Source: Paraburkholderia sp. BCC1885 (lineage in GTDB: Bacteria > Pseudomonadota > Gammaproteobacteria > Burkholderiales > Burkholderiaceae). Taken from it: DNA of 64,000 nucleotides. Of this stretch, positions 27,979 through 38,375 are shown one piece after another. The position numbers and the translations under genes are program-made. The notes under the pieces were generated by a model, which worked only from the letters and a program-made list of their open reading frames with translations, made no database searches and was not told the origin of the DNA. Within the stretch, counting starts at the first letter, position 1. The number at the start of each line of letters is the position of its first letter. Location: assembly GCF_900996235.1 (NCBI RefSeq), contig NZ_CAAJGM010000111.1, positions 372,001 through 436,000 on the forward strand. Reading direction: 5' to 3'.

Positions 27979-28295
27979 CGGATCGCGCTCCCGCCAGACC
28001 TGACCCCTCCTTGCTTTTCCGGTTCAAGCGGCCCGCTCCGCTCCGAAAGCACGCGCGCTTCGACATGAAGTGTTGTTGCATCGTTCCTGTGTGCGACGGC
28101 GAACGGATACACAGAGCGCGAAAGATTAACTTTGACTTACAGCAGATTCGCGCTTGAGGAGAGACGGACCCGGCGCGGACAGCCTCGTGCTGCTTGCGCC
28201 TGCCGGGACCGGCCGCCGTTTTGTGCGCTTGCTGCTCGCTGATGGCGAGGCGTAGCTCAGTAGAGGGCCTTCATCCAAATATTAGAGAGCGGCAA
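27979..28295. other. intergenic region before the synthase, 317 bases
   Basis: No coding sequence. It contains TTGACT at 28132-28137, a possible -35 box, but no good -10 at normal spacing. The synthase has either its own promoter here or a long untranslated link with the upstream two genes. Confidence 0.4.
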
Positions 28296-31200
28296 ATGTC
28301 ACACAGAGATCAATACCCCGTCGACTTGCCGAGCGGGACGGGTCATAGGGCCGGGGTCGTCGCGCGCTTCGACGACGCATGCGCGGCGTTCGCCAGCCAT
28401 CTTGCTGCGATCGATTCAACGGGTGAAGAAACCTATGCCGCCCTCGCCGAGCGCTCGGCGCGGCTTGCCACCGTGCTGTCCCAACAAGGACTCGAGCGCG
28501 GCGAGCGTTGCGCCGTCATGGTCCCGCGCAGCCGCGACACGCTCGCGTTGATGCTCGCAATCCTGCGTCTGGGCGCCGTCTACGTGCCGCTCGATCCGGC
28601 CTATCCGCGCGCACAGCTCGATTTCATCGTGGCCGATTGCACACCCAGGCTCATCGTCGCCGAAGCGGCGGTGCTTGCAAGCACCGGCGCGCTGGACGGC
28701 GTGAGCGTCGACCTTGCGGATCTGGTGGCCGCATCGCAGACTGCCGGGTTCGCTGCGGCGCAGGCCTGCGCCGGCGACGACCCCGCCTACATCATGTACA
28801 CCTCCGGCTCGACCGGCAAACCGAAAGGCGTGATCGTGCCGCACCGCGCGATCCTGCGCCTCGTGCAGGGCCAGAGCTTCGCCGAGCTGTCGCCGCAAAC
28901 GCGCTTTCTCAATCTCGCGCCGCTCGCCTTCGATGCCAGCACGCTGGAGATCTGGGGCCCGCTCCTGAACGGCGGATGCGCGGCGATCATCAACGAAGTT
29001 CAGCCTTCGCTCGACACGATCGCCGGCGAGATGGCCCGACTCGGCGTGACGAGTGCATGGTTCACGGCGGGTCTTTTCAATGCGCTCGCCGACTATCGGC
29101 TGGAGGCCTTTGCTCCGCTCAAGGAAGTGCTCACAGGCGGGGACGTGCTGTCGCCCGTTCATGTGCGCAAGGTGATGGAGGCGCATGCGGAGCTGCAGGT
29201 CGTCAACGGCTACGGCCCGACCGAGAACACGACCTTCTCCTGCTGCTACCGCATTCCGCGTGACGGCGCGGCTTTGCTCAATGGCGAGGCGATTCCCATT
29301 GGCCACGCCATCGCGGGTACGAGTGTGTATATCGTCGACGACCAGCTCGTGCCGGTTGGCGACGGCGAAGTGGGCGAACTCGTCGTGGGCGGCGACGGCG
29401 TCGCGCTCGGCTACCTCAATCGCCCGGAACTGACGGCGCAGAAGTTCGTCGACGACGTCTTCAAGCCCGGCGCCAGCCTCTATCGCACCGGCGACCTGGT
29501 GCGCCGACGCGCGGACGGCGCCATCGATTTTCTTGGCCGCAACGACCGGCAGATCAAGATCGCCGGCAAACGCATCGAACTCGATGAAATCGAGCATGCC
29601 CTGCGCGCGGCGCCCGGCGTCGCCGATGCGGCCGTGGCGGCGTTCGAAGGCCGCAACGGTAAGTCCATCGCCGGCTTCGTGAAGGCCGAGGCAGCGGCCG
29701 CCGGAATTTTCCTCGATCGACTGCGCGCCCATCTCAAGGCCGCCTTGCCGCACTACATGATGCCGGCGGAATTGCGCGTCCTGCCGGACTTTCCGCTCAC
29801 GCCGAACGGTAAGGTCAACCGCAAAGCCCTGCTGGAAGGACTCGCCACGCCGGCTGCCACACCGGCCGCAAGCGGGCCGGCCGGCGACGACATCGCCGGC
29901 AAGCTGGCGGCGGTATTCGAGGGGCTGCTCGGCGGCCCCGTCGAGCGCCGCGCGAACTTCTTCGACCTGGGACTGCGCTCGCTCGATCTGATGCGAGCCC
30001 ACGCCATCATCGCGCGCGACGTGGCGGCCAAGGTGGCGCTGGTGGATCTGTTCCGCCATCCGAATGTCGAGGCATTGGCCACGCATCTGCTCGCCACGCT
30101 GGGAACGACCAGGCATGAAGCCATTCGCCCGCGCCGCGACGTGCAAGGCGCGGACGTCGCCGTCATCGGCATGTCCGGACGCTTTCCGGGCGCGCGCAAC
30201 GTGGCCGAACTGTGGGCCAACATCGTCGCCGGGCGCGACTGCGTCACGCGTTTCGACGTGGCGGAACTGGAAGACAGTTTCGACGACGCCGCCCGCCGCG
30301 AAGATCGTTATGTCAAGGCACGCCCGATCCTCGCCGACGTCGACCGCTTCGACGCCGGCTTTTTCGGCATGCTGGCGCGCGAGGCGGCGCTGACCGATCC
30401 GCAGCAGCGCCTGTTCCTCGAAATCGCCTGGGAGGCATTCGAAGACGCCGGTTACGATCCGGCGAAAATCGCCGGCGCGGTTGGGGTGTTCGCCGGCACC
30501 TCGATGAATACCTACTTCCTCAAGCATGTCCTGACCGACCGTGGCGTCATCAACGAATTCACCAGCCAGTTCCAGATCGGCGAGTACCAGAAGCTGGTCG
30601 GCGCCGGCGATTTCGTCGCCACCCGCACCGCCTACAAGCTCGGCCTGAACGGACCGGCCATCTCGGTACAGACGGCGTGCTCGACCTCGCTGACCGCGAT
30701 CAGTCTCGCCGTCGAGAACCTGCGCTCGGGACGCTGCGACATGGCGCTGGCCGGCGGTGTCTCGGTTACCTTCCCGCAAAAGCGCGGCTATTTCTACGAG
30801 GAAGGCGGCATGGGCGCCCCCGACGGCGTGTGCCGCCCGTTCGACGCCGAGGCCAGGGGCACGGTGTTCGGCAGCGGCGCCGGCGTGGTGTTGCTGAAAC
30901 GGCTCGACGACGCCATCGCCGACGGCGACCCGATCTATGCCGTCATCCGCGGCGTCGGCATCAACAACGACGGCTCCGGCAAGGTCGGTTTCACGGCACC
31001 TAGCGTCGATGCACAGGCCCGCGCCATCGCCATCGCCCACGCCGAAGCGGGCATCGATCCGGCCTCGGTGGGCTATGTCGAAGCCCACGGCACGGCGACG
31101 CCGCTCGGCGACCCCATCGAGTTCGCCGGTCTTGTGCAGGCGTTTCGCCTGGGCGGCGTGGAAGGCGGCCAGTTCTGCGCGCTCGGCTCGGCGAAGGCGA

Positions 31201-34200
31201 ATGTCGGACACCTCGATGCGGCCGCCGGCGTGACGGGCTTCATCGCCGCCACGCTCGCCTTGCGTGAGCGGGTCTTGCCGCCGCTCCTGCATTTCCGTGC
31301 GCCCAATCCTGGCATCGACCCATCCAGCAGCCCGTTCTTCTTCAACGAGACCGCGCGCCCGTGGGCCGAGGGTCCGGTGCCGCGTCGGGCGGGTGTAAGC
31401 TCCTTCGGCGTCGGTGGGACCAACGTCCACGTGGTGCTGGAAGAAGCGCCCCGCCGTAACGACGTCGTGGACGAGGCGCAGGCCGCGCCGCAAGAGCAAT
31501 TGCAGATCCTGCCGCTCTCGGCAAGGAGCCCAGCCGCGCTCGAACGCGCCAAGGCCAATCTCGCCGCGCATCTGGCGACCCATCCCGGCCTCGCACTCGC
31601 CGACGTAGCCGCGACGCTGCAAACCGGACGCCGCGACTTCGCGCATCGGGCCATCGTCGTCGCCGATAGCCTCGGCGAGGCCCGGGCCAGGCTGCAAAAA
31701 GGCGCGCTCGAAGCACAGGCTCCCGATCAGGCCGCCAACAGCACGCCCGCCGTCGTCTTCATGTTCCCCGGCCAGGGCGCGCAGTATCCGGGCATGGGCG
31801 AAGCGCTGTATCGCACCGAACCGGTCTATCGTCAGTGGATCGATAAGGGCGCCGAGGTGCTGGCGCCGCATCTCGGACTCGACATCCGTACCCTGCTGTT
31901 CAGCGAGATTCCGCACGGCGAGGACACCCCGCATCCGATCCGCTCGACCCTCTACGCGCAGCCCGCCCTGTTCCTGCTCGAATACGCGCTGGCGCAACTC
32001 TGGATCGCGCGCGGCGTCAAGCCGGCGGCGATGATCGGCCATAGCGTTGGCGAGTTGGTCGCGGCCTGCGTGGCCGAGGCGATCGGCTTCGACGACGCGC
32101 TGTATCTGATCGCGAAGCGTGGCGCGCTGATGCAGTCGGCCGAACCGGGCGCGATGCTGGTGGTGCGTCTATCCGAGGCCGAACTCGCGCCCCTGCTGCC
32201 TGGCGACGTCGACCTGGCCGCCCTCAATGCGCCGTCGTTGAGCGTCGTGGCGGGCCCCTTCGCGGCCATCGAAGCCTTCGAGGCCACACTCAAAGCGGGC
32301 GATATCGAGCATCGGCGGCTGCATACCTCGCATGCTTTCCACTCGCGCATGATGGCCGGCGTCGTCGAAGACCTCGCCACACTGGCGGATGGCCTGTCTT
32401 TCGCCCGGCCGAAGATCCCGTATGTGTCCTCGGTGACCGGCCAGTGGGCCGCAATGGATCAACCGGTGACGGGACGCTACTGGGCCAGTCATTGCCGCAA
32501 TGTGGTTCGTTTCGGCGACGCGCTGGCCACGGTGACCGAAGCGGGCAAGCTCGAAGGCAAGCCCCTGCTGCTCGAAATTGGCCCGGGCCGCACGCTCTCG
32601 ACCTTCGCCGCGCAAGGACTGCCCAAGGACCGCTATCAGGCTGCGCTTGCTTCGCTGCCCGATTTCGCGCTGCGTGAGCGCGAGCTTGCGGTCCTCGCCG
32701 AAGCAACCGGGCGGCTGTGGCTGAACGGGCTCACGCCGGACTGGAAGGCCGTTCAGTCCGAAGCCGCGCGCCGGATTTCGCTGCCGACCTATCCGTTCGA
32801 ACCGGAGCGGCACTGGATCGACGCCCCCGCCGCCGTTTCCCCAAACAACACGACGACGAAGGCCGCGGCGGCGCTTGCCGCGCCCGCCTCGTCGCACGCC
32901 ATCACCGTTATTGCCCAGACCGCCATGACTCAAACCGTCCAAATCGACCGCAAACCGCGTCTCATTGCCGAACTGGCGTCACTGCTCGCCGAGATGTCCG
33001 GCGAAGCGCCGGACACGTCCAATCCGGACGTGACCTTCTGGGACCTCGGTTACGACTCGCTGTTCATGGGACAGGTATCGCGCCAACTGCGCCGCCGCTA
33101 CGACGTCACGATCAGCTTCCGGCAGATCATGAGCGACTATCCGACGCTGCCTGCCCTCGCACAGTTCCTCGACGGCGCCTTGCCGCCCGACCCGGAACCG
33201 CAGGCCGAACCGGCCGTGGCTGCGGCCGCCGTCGATGCCGCGCCGGTTACCATGCCCGCTGCCATGACGGCAATGGCTGCGCCCGATGCGGCGGCTACGG
33301 TCGCCGTTGCGGCAACGGCCGCGCCGTTCGCAGTCGCGGCGCCGGCTACCGGCGAGATTCAATCGGTGTTCCGCGATCAGCTCGCGGCAATGCAGTCGCT
33401 GATGTCGCGTCAGCTCGATCTGCTGCAAGGCGCGCCGCTGGCGCTCGCGCAGACCGTCGGCGCGAGCGCCGCGCCCGTCCCGACGCCTGCCGTACCCGCC
33501 ATCCCCGCCGTGGCTCCGAAGCCAGCCGCAGCCGCAGCGGTCGCGAGCAGCGCGCGGCCCACCGTCCCCGAGATCAAGTTCGAAGAAAACCGCCCGACAC
33601 GTTTCACCGCCTACAAGCCGGGCGCATCCAGCTCGGCGCAGATCACCGAGGCGCAGACCGCGTTCATCGCCGACCTGTCGGCGCGCTACTCGGCAAAAAC
33701 CGCCGGGTCCAAGAGCCGCACGCAGTCCTATCGTGCCGTGCTCGCCGATCCGCGCACCGCCAGCGGCTTTCGCGAGGAATGGAAAGAACTCGTCTATCCG
33801 ATCGTCGCCCAACGCTCCAAGGGTTCGAAAATCTGGGACGTCGACGGTAACGAATACATCGACGTGGTCAACGGCTACGGCCAGACCGCCTTCGGCCATA
33901 CGCCGGACTTCGTCGTGGAAGCGGTCAACGCGCAGATGGCGGAAGGCTTTGCCATCGGACCGCAATCGCCGCTCGCAGGCGAGGTCGCCCAGATGTTCGC
34001 CGAGATGACCGGGCATCAGCGCGTCACCTTCTGCAACACCGGCTCTGAAGCCGTGATGGCGGCGATGCGCCTCGCGCGCACCGTCACCGGCAAGGAAAAA
34101 GTCGTCTGCTTCGACGGCGACTATCACGGCCAGTTCGACGAAGTCCTCGTCAAGCCGGGCAGCGAAGCCGGTGTGCCGCGCGCGTTCCCGCTCGCGCCGG

Positions 34201-37200
34201 GCATCCCGCAGAGCGCCGTCGGCAACATGGTGGTGCTGCCTTATGCGCGCGCCGAAAGCCTCGAATGGATCAGGGCCAATATCGACGACATCGCCGCCGT
34301 GCTGATCGAGCCGGTGCAGTCGCGCCATCCCAATCTGCGGCCGAAGGAATTCGTCCAGCAGTTGCGCGAGCTTACCGCGGCCAACGAATCCGCCCTGATC
34401 GTCGACGAGGTGGTGACGGGCTTTCGCGTCCATCCGGCCGGCATGCAGGGCTATTGGGGCATCAAGGGCGACATGGCGACCTATGGCAAGGTGGTCGGCG
34501 GCGGCCTGCCGGTGGGCGTGCTGGCCGGCAGCGCGCAATACATGGACGCGCTCGACGGCGGCCAATGGCAATTCGGCGACGCCTCGGTGCCCGAAGTCCC
34601 ACCGACCTTCTTCGCCGGCACGTTCGTGCGTCATCCGGTGGTGCTGGCCGCGATGAAAGCCGTGCTTCTGCATCTGCAACAAGCCGGCCCGGCGCTGCAG
34701 GAAACGCTCGGCTCACGCATGGACGGTCTGGTTCAACGCATCAATGCGCATCTGGAGAAAGCCGGCATCGCCACGCGGGCGGAGTCGTTCTCGAGCTGGT
34801 TCTATATCAGCTTTGCTGGCGAAGACCGGCTGGGCAGCCTGTTCTATGCCTATATGCGCTACCTCGGCATTCACATCATGGAAGGCTTCCCCTGCTTCCT
34901 GACAACCAGCCATTCGGATGAGGACGTCCGCAAGATCGGCGATGCCTTCGTCGCCAGCATTTCAGCACTCCAAAGCGTCGGCATCCTGGCCGGCACGCAG
35001 CAGGCTCTTCCCGTCACGCCGCCCGCTGAACCGCAACCGCTGACCCAGTCCGCGCTCACCGAACCGCAGAAGGAAATCTGGATGTCGGCCCAACTGGGCA
35101 ACGAAGCCTCGCTCGCGTTCAACGAATCCTTCACGCTCGAACTGACAGGTCATCTGAATGAGGCCGTGTTCGAACGCGCTTTCGCGGCGACGATTGCGCG
35201 CCACGATGCCTTGCGCGCGCACTTCTCGCGCGTCGGCGACAAAATGTTTGCGGATGCGGACACCACCGTCCCGCTGGAAAAAATCGACCTCTCGGGCCAT
35301 CCCGATGCAGCCGGCGAACTCCAGGCCCTCATCGATGCCGAAGCGCGCGAGGTCTTCGATCTGACCCGCGCTCCGCTGGTGAGCGCCGCGCTGGTGCGGC
35401 TCGAAGCGCAGAAGTGGGCCTTCGTGTTCACCGCCCATCACATCATCTGCGACGGCTGGTCGATCAACATCGTGCTGCGCGATCTGGGCGCCCTGTACGC
35501 GGCCGGCATCTCGGGCAAGGCGCCCGAACTGGACGAGGTGCAGAGCTTCCTCGCGTTCGCCAAGGCCCAGGACGAAGCCGGCGTCGACCAGGAGACACGC
35601 GAATTCTGGCTCAACCTCCATCGCGACCCGGCGCCGCAACTCGATTTGCCCGGCGACCGTCCGCGCCCGGCGCTCAAGAGTTTCCGCGGCGCCTCGACGA
35701 CCCGTCAGTTGAATGCCGCTCTGCTCAAGCAGGTCAAGACCGCTTCATCGAAGCAGGGCTGCTCGCTGTTCGCCACCCTGTTCGGCGCGGCCCAGGTGCT
35801 GTTCGGGCGGCTCTCCGGCAATGACGACGTCGTCATTGCCGCGCCGATGGCCGGCCAGACGCAAGCCGGCGAGGCGCTGCTGGTTGGGCATTGCGTCAAC
35901 TTTCTGCCCTTGCGCGTGCGCTTCGAGCGCGACAAACCGTTCGCCGTGCATATGAAGGCGGTGCGCGATCACGTCTTCGATGCCAGCGACCGGCAGAACT
36001 ACACCTATGGCGCGCTGGTGCGCGATCTCGGCGTCAAGCGCGACTTCAACCGATTGCCGCTCACCGATCTGCAGTTCAATCTGGAGAAGGTCGACGAATT
36101 GCTCGACATGGCCGGCGTCGCCACGCGCTTCACGCCGAACCCGAAGGCCTACAGCAATTTCGACCTGTTTTTGAACGTCATCGAATCGGCCCAGGGCCTG
36201 CGTCTCGATTGCGACTTCAACACCGACGTCTATGACGAGACCACCGTACAGCGCTGGCTCGGCTGCTACGAAACCCTGCTGACGGCGATCGCCCGCGACG
36301 CCGAAACGCCGGTCGCGGCCCTGCCGTTGCTCAACGAAAGCGAGATCCATCACCTTCGCGACGCGCTGAACGATTCGCAGCGCGACTACGATCTCTCGCA
36401 GACCACCCCGGCGCTGATCGCCGCGCAGGCGCGCCGCACGCCCGATACGACGGCCGTCTCCGACGCGACGTCGAGCCTCGCATATGGCGAGCTCGATGCG
36501 CGCGCCGACCTGATCGCGCGTGCGCTGGTGGCGGCGGGCATCGCGCCGCGCGAACGCGTCGCCATCGCGATGGACCGCACCGCGATGACCGTCGCCGCCA
36601 TGCTCGGCGTATGGCGGGCCGGCTGCGCCTACGTGCCTCTCGACATGACGATGCCGCCCGCACGCCTGCGTCAGATTCTCGATGGTGCAGAACTCGCCGC
36701 GATCCTCAGCGACGCGGCAAGCCGCGCGGTGCTGGAAGCGGGCGAGCACCGGGTACTGGAGCTGGAGACGCTGCTCGCGTCAGGCCGCATCGACGAGGAC
36801 AGCGACGACGAAGCCGTGGCGCTGCCTGTCGTGTCGGATGCCGATTCGGCCTACGTGATCTTCACGTCGGGCTCGACGGGTCAACCCAAAGGCGTGGAAA
36901 TCGGCCATCGCGCCCTGAGCAACTTCCTGTTGTCGATGGCACAAACGCCGGGCTTTACGGCGCGCGACCGCATCGTCGCGGTTACTACGTTCTCTTTCGA
37001 TATTTCCGGCCTCGAGCTATTCCTGCCGCTCGTCACCGGCGGCCAGACCTTTATCGCCGGGCATGAAGAAGTGCGCACCGGTTTCGAGCTGGTGACCCGG
37101 CTGAAGGAAGAAGCCGCCACCGTGTTGCAGGCGACGCCGTCGCTCTGGCGCATGTTGCTGGAGGCCGGCTTCAAGGCGCCGAAAGAGTTCAAGATTCTGT

Positions 37201-38372
37201 GCGGCGGTGAGGCCCTGCCGCGCGATCTCGCCGACGCGCTGCTGGCAACCGGCGCGCAGGTATGGAATCTCTATGGCCCGACCGAAACGACCATCTGGTC
37301 CGCCGCCGCGCGTGTCGTCGCGAACGGGCCGGTGGTGATCGGCGCGCCGCTCGCCAATACCGACCTGCACGTGCTGACCGACGACCTGCGACTCGCGCCG
37401 CAAGGCGTGAGCGGCGAGCTGTGGATCGGCGGCGAGGGCCTCGCGAAAGGCTATTTCAACCGCCCCGATCTCACCGATGCCGCATTCAGGACGGTGGCCA
37501 TCGAAGGCGCCGCGCCGCGCCGCCTGTACCGCACCGGCGACCTTGCGAAGCGGCTTGCCGACGGCTCGCTGCAACACCTCGGCCGGCGCGACCAGCAGAT
37601 CAAGCTGCGCGGCTTTCGCATCGAGATCGAGGACATCGAGGCGGCCTTGCGCAAGGCGCCCGGCGTGGCCGCGGCCGCCGTCGCCTTGCATGTCGTCGAC
37701 GGCAATCCGCGCCTCGCGGGCTATCTCGTCGAGACGGCCATCGACAAGGCCGACCAGGCAAGCGTCGCGGCGCATGTCGCCGGACAGTTGCCGTCCTACA
37801 TGGTGCCGACTTTGTGGATGACGCTCGACGCGCTGCCGCAGACCAGCAATGGCAAGCTCGATCGCAAAGCCCTGCCCGTGCCGACCGCCGACATGGTGGC
37901 GATGCCGGCTCCGGTGCGTCAGCCTCACGCCGCGCTGAAGGTGGTTCCGCTGCCGTCCCTGCCGGCCGAAGCGGCCGCTGACGAAACCATTGCTGACGAA
38001 GCCATTGCAGACGAAGCGACGGCAGACGAAGCCGTTGCAACTGAACCGGCCGTGGCCGAAGAACCCGCCTCCATGACGCCGACCGAGGCCAGCATCGCCG
38101 CGATCTGGGCAGACGTACTCGGCCTCCAGCAGGTCGGCATCGACCAGCAGTTCTTCAGCCTAGGCGCGGACAGCCTGCAACTGTTCCGCATCGTCGCGCG
38201 GATGAACGAGCGCGGCCTCGGCGTGGATGCGCGCCAACTCATGAAGAACGTCACGATCGCCGAACTGGCCGCGAGCCTCGACGGCAACGAGTCGACCGCG
38301 CCGGTGGAAGCGTCTGCCGCGACCCGGCCGTCGATCCTCAGCTTCAAGCGCAGAACTGCACAGGGAATCTGA
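28296..38372 (+). CDS. hybrid NRPS-PKS megasynthase A-PCP-KS-AT-ACP-AMT-C-A-PCP
   Basis: A 3358-residue synthase. Domain order: A1 (core YIMYTSGSTGKPKG near residue 165, NGYGPTENTT near 304, NGKVNRK near 505), PCP1 (Ser in LGLRSLDL near 562), KS (Cys 795 in TACSTS, His near 931 and 972), AT (Ser 1250 in GHSVGE, HAFHS malonyl-type motif near 1346), ACP (Ser near 1588 in LGYDSL), an Ala/Pro linker (about 1630-1755), class III aminotransferase (PLP Lys near 2065 in YGKVVGGG), C (HHIICDG near 2381), A2 (TSGSTGQPKG near 2856, NGKLDRK near 3185) and PCP2 (Ser near 3293). All active residues are intact and there is no KR. A1 loads a hydrophobic amino acid, KS adds malonate, AMT makes a beta-amine, and C adds what is predicted to be glycine. 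ATG 28296 has a weak GAGAG site; an upstream start at 28194 is possible. Confidence 0.95.
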   Translation: MSHRDQYPVDLPSGTGHRAGVVARFDDACAAFASHLAAIDSTGEETYAALAERSARLATVLSQQGLERGERCAVMVPRSRDTLALMLAILRLGAVYVPLDPAYPRAQLDFIVADCTPRLIVAEAAVLASTGALDGVSVDLADLVAASQTAGFAAAQACAGDDPAYIMYTSGSTGKPKGVIVPHRAILRLVQGQSFAELSPQTRFLNLAPLAFDASTLEIWGPLLNGGCAAIINEVQPSLDTIAGEMARLGVTSAWFTAGLFNALADYRLEAFAPLKEVLTGGDVLSPVHVRKVMEAHAELQVVNGYGPTENTTFSCCYRIPRDGAALLNGEAIPIGHAIAGTSVYIVDDQLVPVGDGEVGELVVGGDGVALGYLNRPELTAQKFVDDVFKPGASLYRTGDLVRRRADGAIDFLGRNDRQIKIAGKRIELDEIEHALRAAPGVADAAVAAFEGRNGKSIAGFVKAEAAAAGIFLDRLRAHLKAALPHYMMPAELRVLPDFPLTPNGKVNRKALLEGLATPAATPAASGPAGDDIAGKLAAVFEGLLGGPVERRANFFDLGLRSLDLMRAHAIIARDVAAKVALVDLFRHPNVEALATHLLATLGTTRHEAIRPRRDVQGADVAVIGMSGRFPGARNVAELWANIVAGRDCVTRFDVAELEDSFDDAARREDRYVKARPILADVDRFDAGFFGMLAREAALTDPQQRLFLEIAWEAFEDAGYDPAKIAGAVGVFAGTSMNTYFLKHVLTDRGVINEFTSQFQIGEYQKLVGAGDFVATRTAYKLGLNGPAISVQTACSTSLTAISLAVENLRSGRCDMALAGGVSVTFPQKRGYFYEEGGMGAPDGVCRPFDAEARGTVFGSGAGVVLLKRLDDAIADGDPIYAVIRGVGINNDGSGKVGFTAPSVDAQARAIAIAHAEAGIDPASVGYVEAHGTATPLGDPIEFAGLVQAFRLGGVEGGQFCALGSAKANVGHLDAAAGVTGFIAATLALRERVLPPLLHFRAPNPGIDPSSSPFFFNETARPWAEGPVPRRAGVSSFGVGGTNVHVVLEEAPRRNDVVDEAQAAPQEQLQILPLSARSPAALERAKANLAAHLATHPGLALADVAATLQTGRRDFAHRAIVVADSLGEARARLQKGALEAQAPDQAANSTPAVVFMFPGQGAQYPGMGEALYRTEPVYRQWIDKGAEVLAPHLGLDIRTLLFSEIPHGEDTPHPIRSTLYAQPALFLLEYALAQLWIARGVKPAAMIGHSVGELVAACVAEAIGFDDALYLIAKRGALMQSAEPGAMLVVRLSEAELAPLLPGDVDLAALNAPSLSVVAGPFAAIEAFEATLKAGDIEHRRLHTSHAFHSRMMAGVVEDLATLADGLSFARPKIPYVSSVTGQWAAMDQPVTGRYWASHCRNVVRFGDALATVTEAGKLEGKPLLLEIGPGRTLSTFAAQGLPKDRYQAALASLPDFALRERELAVLAEATGRLWLNGLTPDWKAVQSEAARRISLPTYPFEPERHWIDAPAAVSPNNTTTKAAAALAAPASSHAITVIAQTAMTQTVQIDRKPRLIAELASLLAEMSGEAPDTSNPDVTFWDLGYDSLFMGQVSRQLRRRYDVTISFRQIMSDYPTLPALAQFLDGALPPDPEPQAEPAVAAAAVDAAPVTMPAAMTAMAAPDAAATVAVAATAAPFAVAAPATGEIQSVFRDQLAAMQSLMSRQLDLLQGAPLALAQTVGASAAPVPTPAVPAIPAVAPKPAAAAAVASSARPTVPEIKFEENRPTRFTAYKPGASSSAQITEAQTAFIADLSARYSAKTAGSKSRTQSYRAVLADPRTASGFREEWKELVYPIVAQRSKGSKIWDVDGNEYIDVVNGYGQTAFGHTPDFVVEAVNAQMAEGFAIGPQSPLAGEVAQMFAEMTGHQRVTFCNTGSEAVMAAMRLARTVTGKEKVVCFDGDYHGQFDEVLVKPGSEAGVPRAFPLAPGIPQSAVGNMVVLPYARAESLEWIRANIDDIAAVLIEPVQSRHPNLRPKEFVQQLRELTAANESALIVDEVVTGFRVHPAGMQGYWGIKGDMATYGKVVGGGLPVGVLAGSAQYMDALDGGQWQFGDASVPEVPPTFFAGTFVRHPVVLAAMKAVLLHLQQAGPALQETLGSRMDGLVQRINAHLEKAGIATRAESFSSWFYISFAGEDRLGSLFYAYMRYLGIHIMEGFPCFLTTSHSDEDVRKIGDAFVASISALQSVGILAGTQQALPVTPPAEPQPLTQSALTEPQKEIWMSAQLGNEASLAFNESFTLELTGHLNEAVFERAFAATIARHDALRAHFSRVGDKMFADADTTVPLEKIDLSGHPDAAGELQALIDAEAREVFDLTRAPLVSAALVRLEAQKWAFVFTAHHIICDGWSINIVLRDLGALYAAGISGKAPELDEVQSFLAFAKAQDEAGVDQETREFWLNLHRDPAPQLDLPGDRPRPALKSFRGASTTRQLNAALLKQVKTASSKQGCSLFATLFGAAQVLFGRLSGNDDVVIAAPMAGQTQAGEALLVGHCVNFLPLRVRFERDKPFAVHMKAVRDHVFDASDRQNYTYGALVRDLGVKRDFNRLPLTDLQFNLEKVDELLDMAGVATRFTPNPKAYSNFDLFLNVIESAQGLRLDCDFNTDVYDETTVQRWLGCYETLLTAIARDAETPVAALPLLNESEIHHLRDALNDSQRDYDLSQTTPALIAAQARRTPDTTAVSDATSSLAYGELDARADLIARALVAAGIAPRERVAIAMDRTAMTVAAMLGVWRAGCAYVPLDMTMPPARLRQILDGAELAAILSDAASRAVLEAGEHRVLELETLLASGRIDEDSDDEAVALPVVSDADSAYVIFTSGSTGQPKGVEIGHRALSNFLLSMAQTPGFTARDRIVAVTTFSFDISGLELFLPLVTGGQTFIAGHEEVRTGFELVTRLKEEAATVLQATPSLWRMLLEAGFKAPKEFKILCGGEALPRDLADALLATGAQVWNLYGPTETTIWSAAARVVANGPVVIGAPLANTDLHVLTDDLRLAPQGVSGELWIGGEGLAKGYFNRPDLTDAAFRTVAIEGAAPRRLYRTGDLAKRLADGSLQHLGRRDQQIKLRGFRIEIEDIEAALRKAPGVAAAAVALHVVDGNPRLAGYLVETAIDKADQASVAAHVAGQLPSYMVPTLWMTLDALPQTSNGKLDRKALPVPTADMVAMPAPVRQPHAALKVVPLPSLPAEAAADETIADEAIADEATADEAVATEPAVAEEPASMTPTEASIAAIWADVLGLQQVGIDQQFFSLGADSLQLFRIVARMNERGLGVDARQLMKNVTIAELAASLDGNESTAPVEASAATRPSILSFKRRTAQGI
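37977..38036 (+). repeat. four 15-base tandem repeats in the synthase linker (A-D-E repeats)
   Basis: Four consecutive 15-base units beginning GCTGACGAA or GCAGACGAA encode repeated Ala-Asp-Glu-Xaa-Xaa (ADETI, ADEAI, ADEAT, ADEAV) in the linker between A2 and PCP2. An acidic flexible tether is likely; copy number may vary between strains. Confidence 0.7.
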
Positions 38373-38375
38373 CCG

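Noticed and set aside
28416..32042. 1208-codon open frame on the minus strand
   Set aside because: Antisense shadow of the synthase; GC-rich third positions remove stops. No domain or ribosome site.
32979..34682. 567-codon open frame on the minus strand
   Set aside because: Antisense to the ACP and aminotransferase part of the synthase; composition is that of a mirrored gene (His/Arg/Ala-rich).
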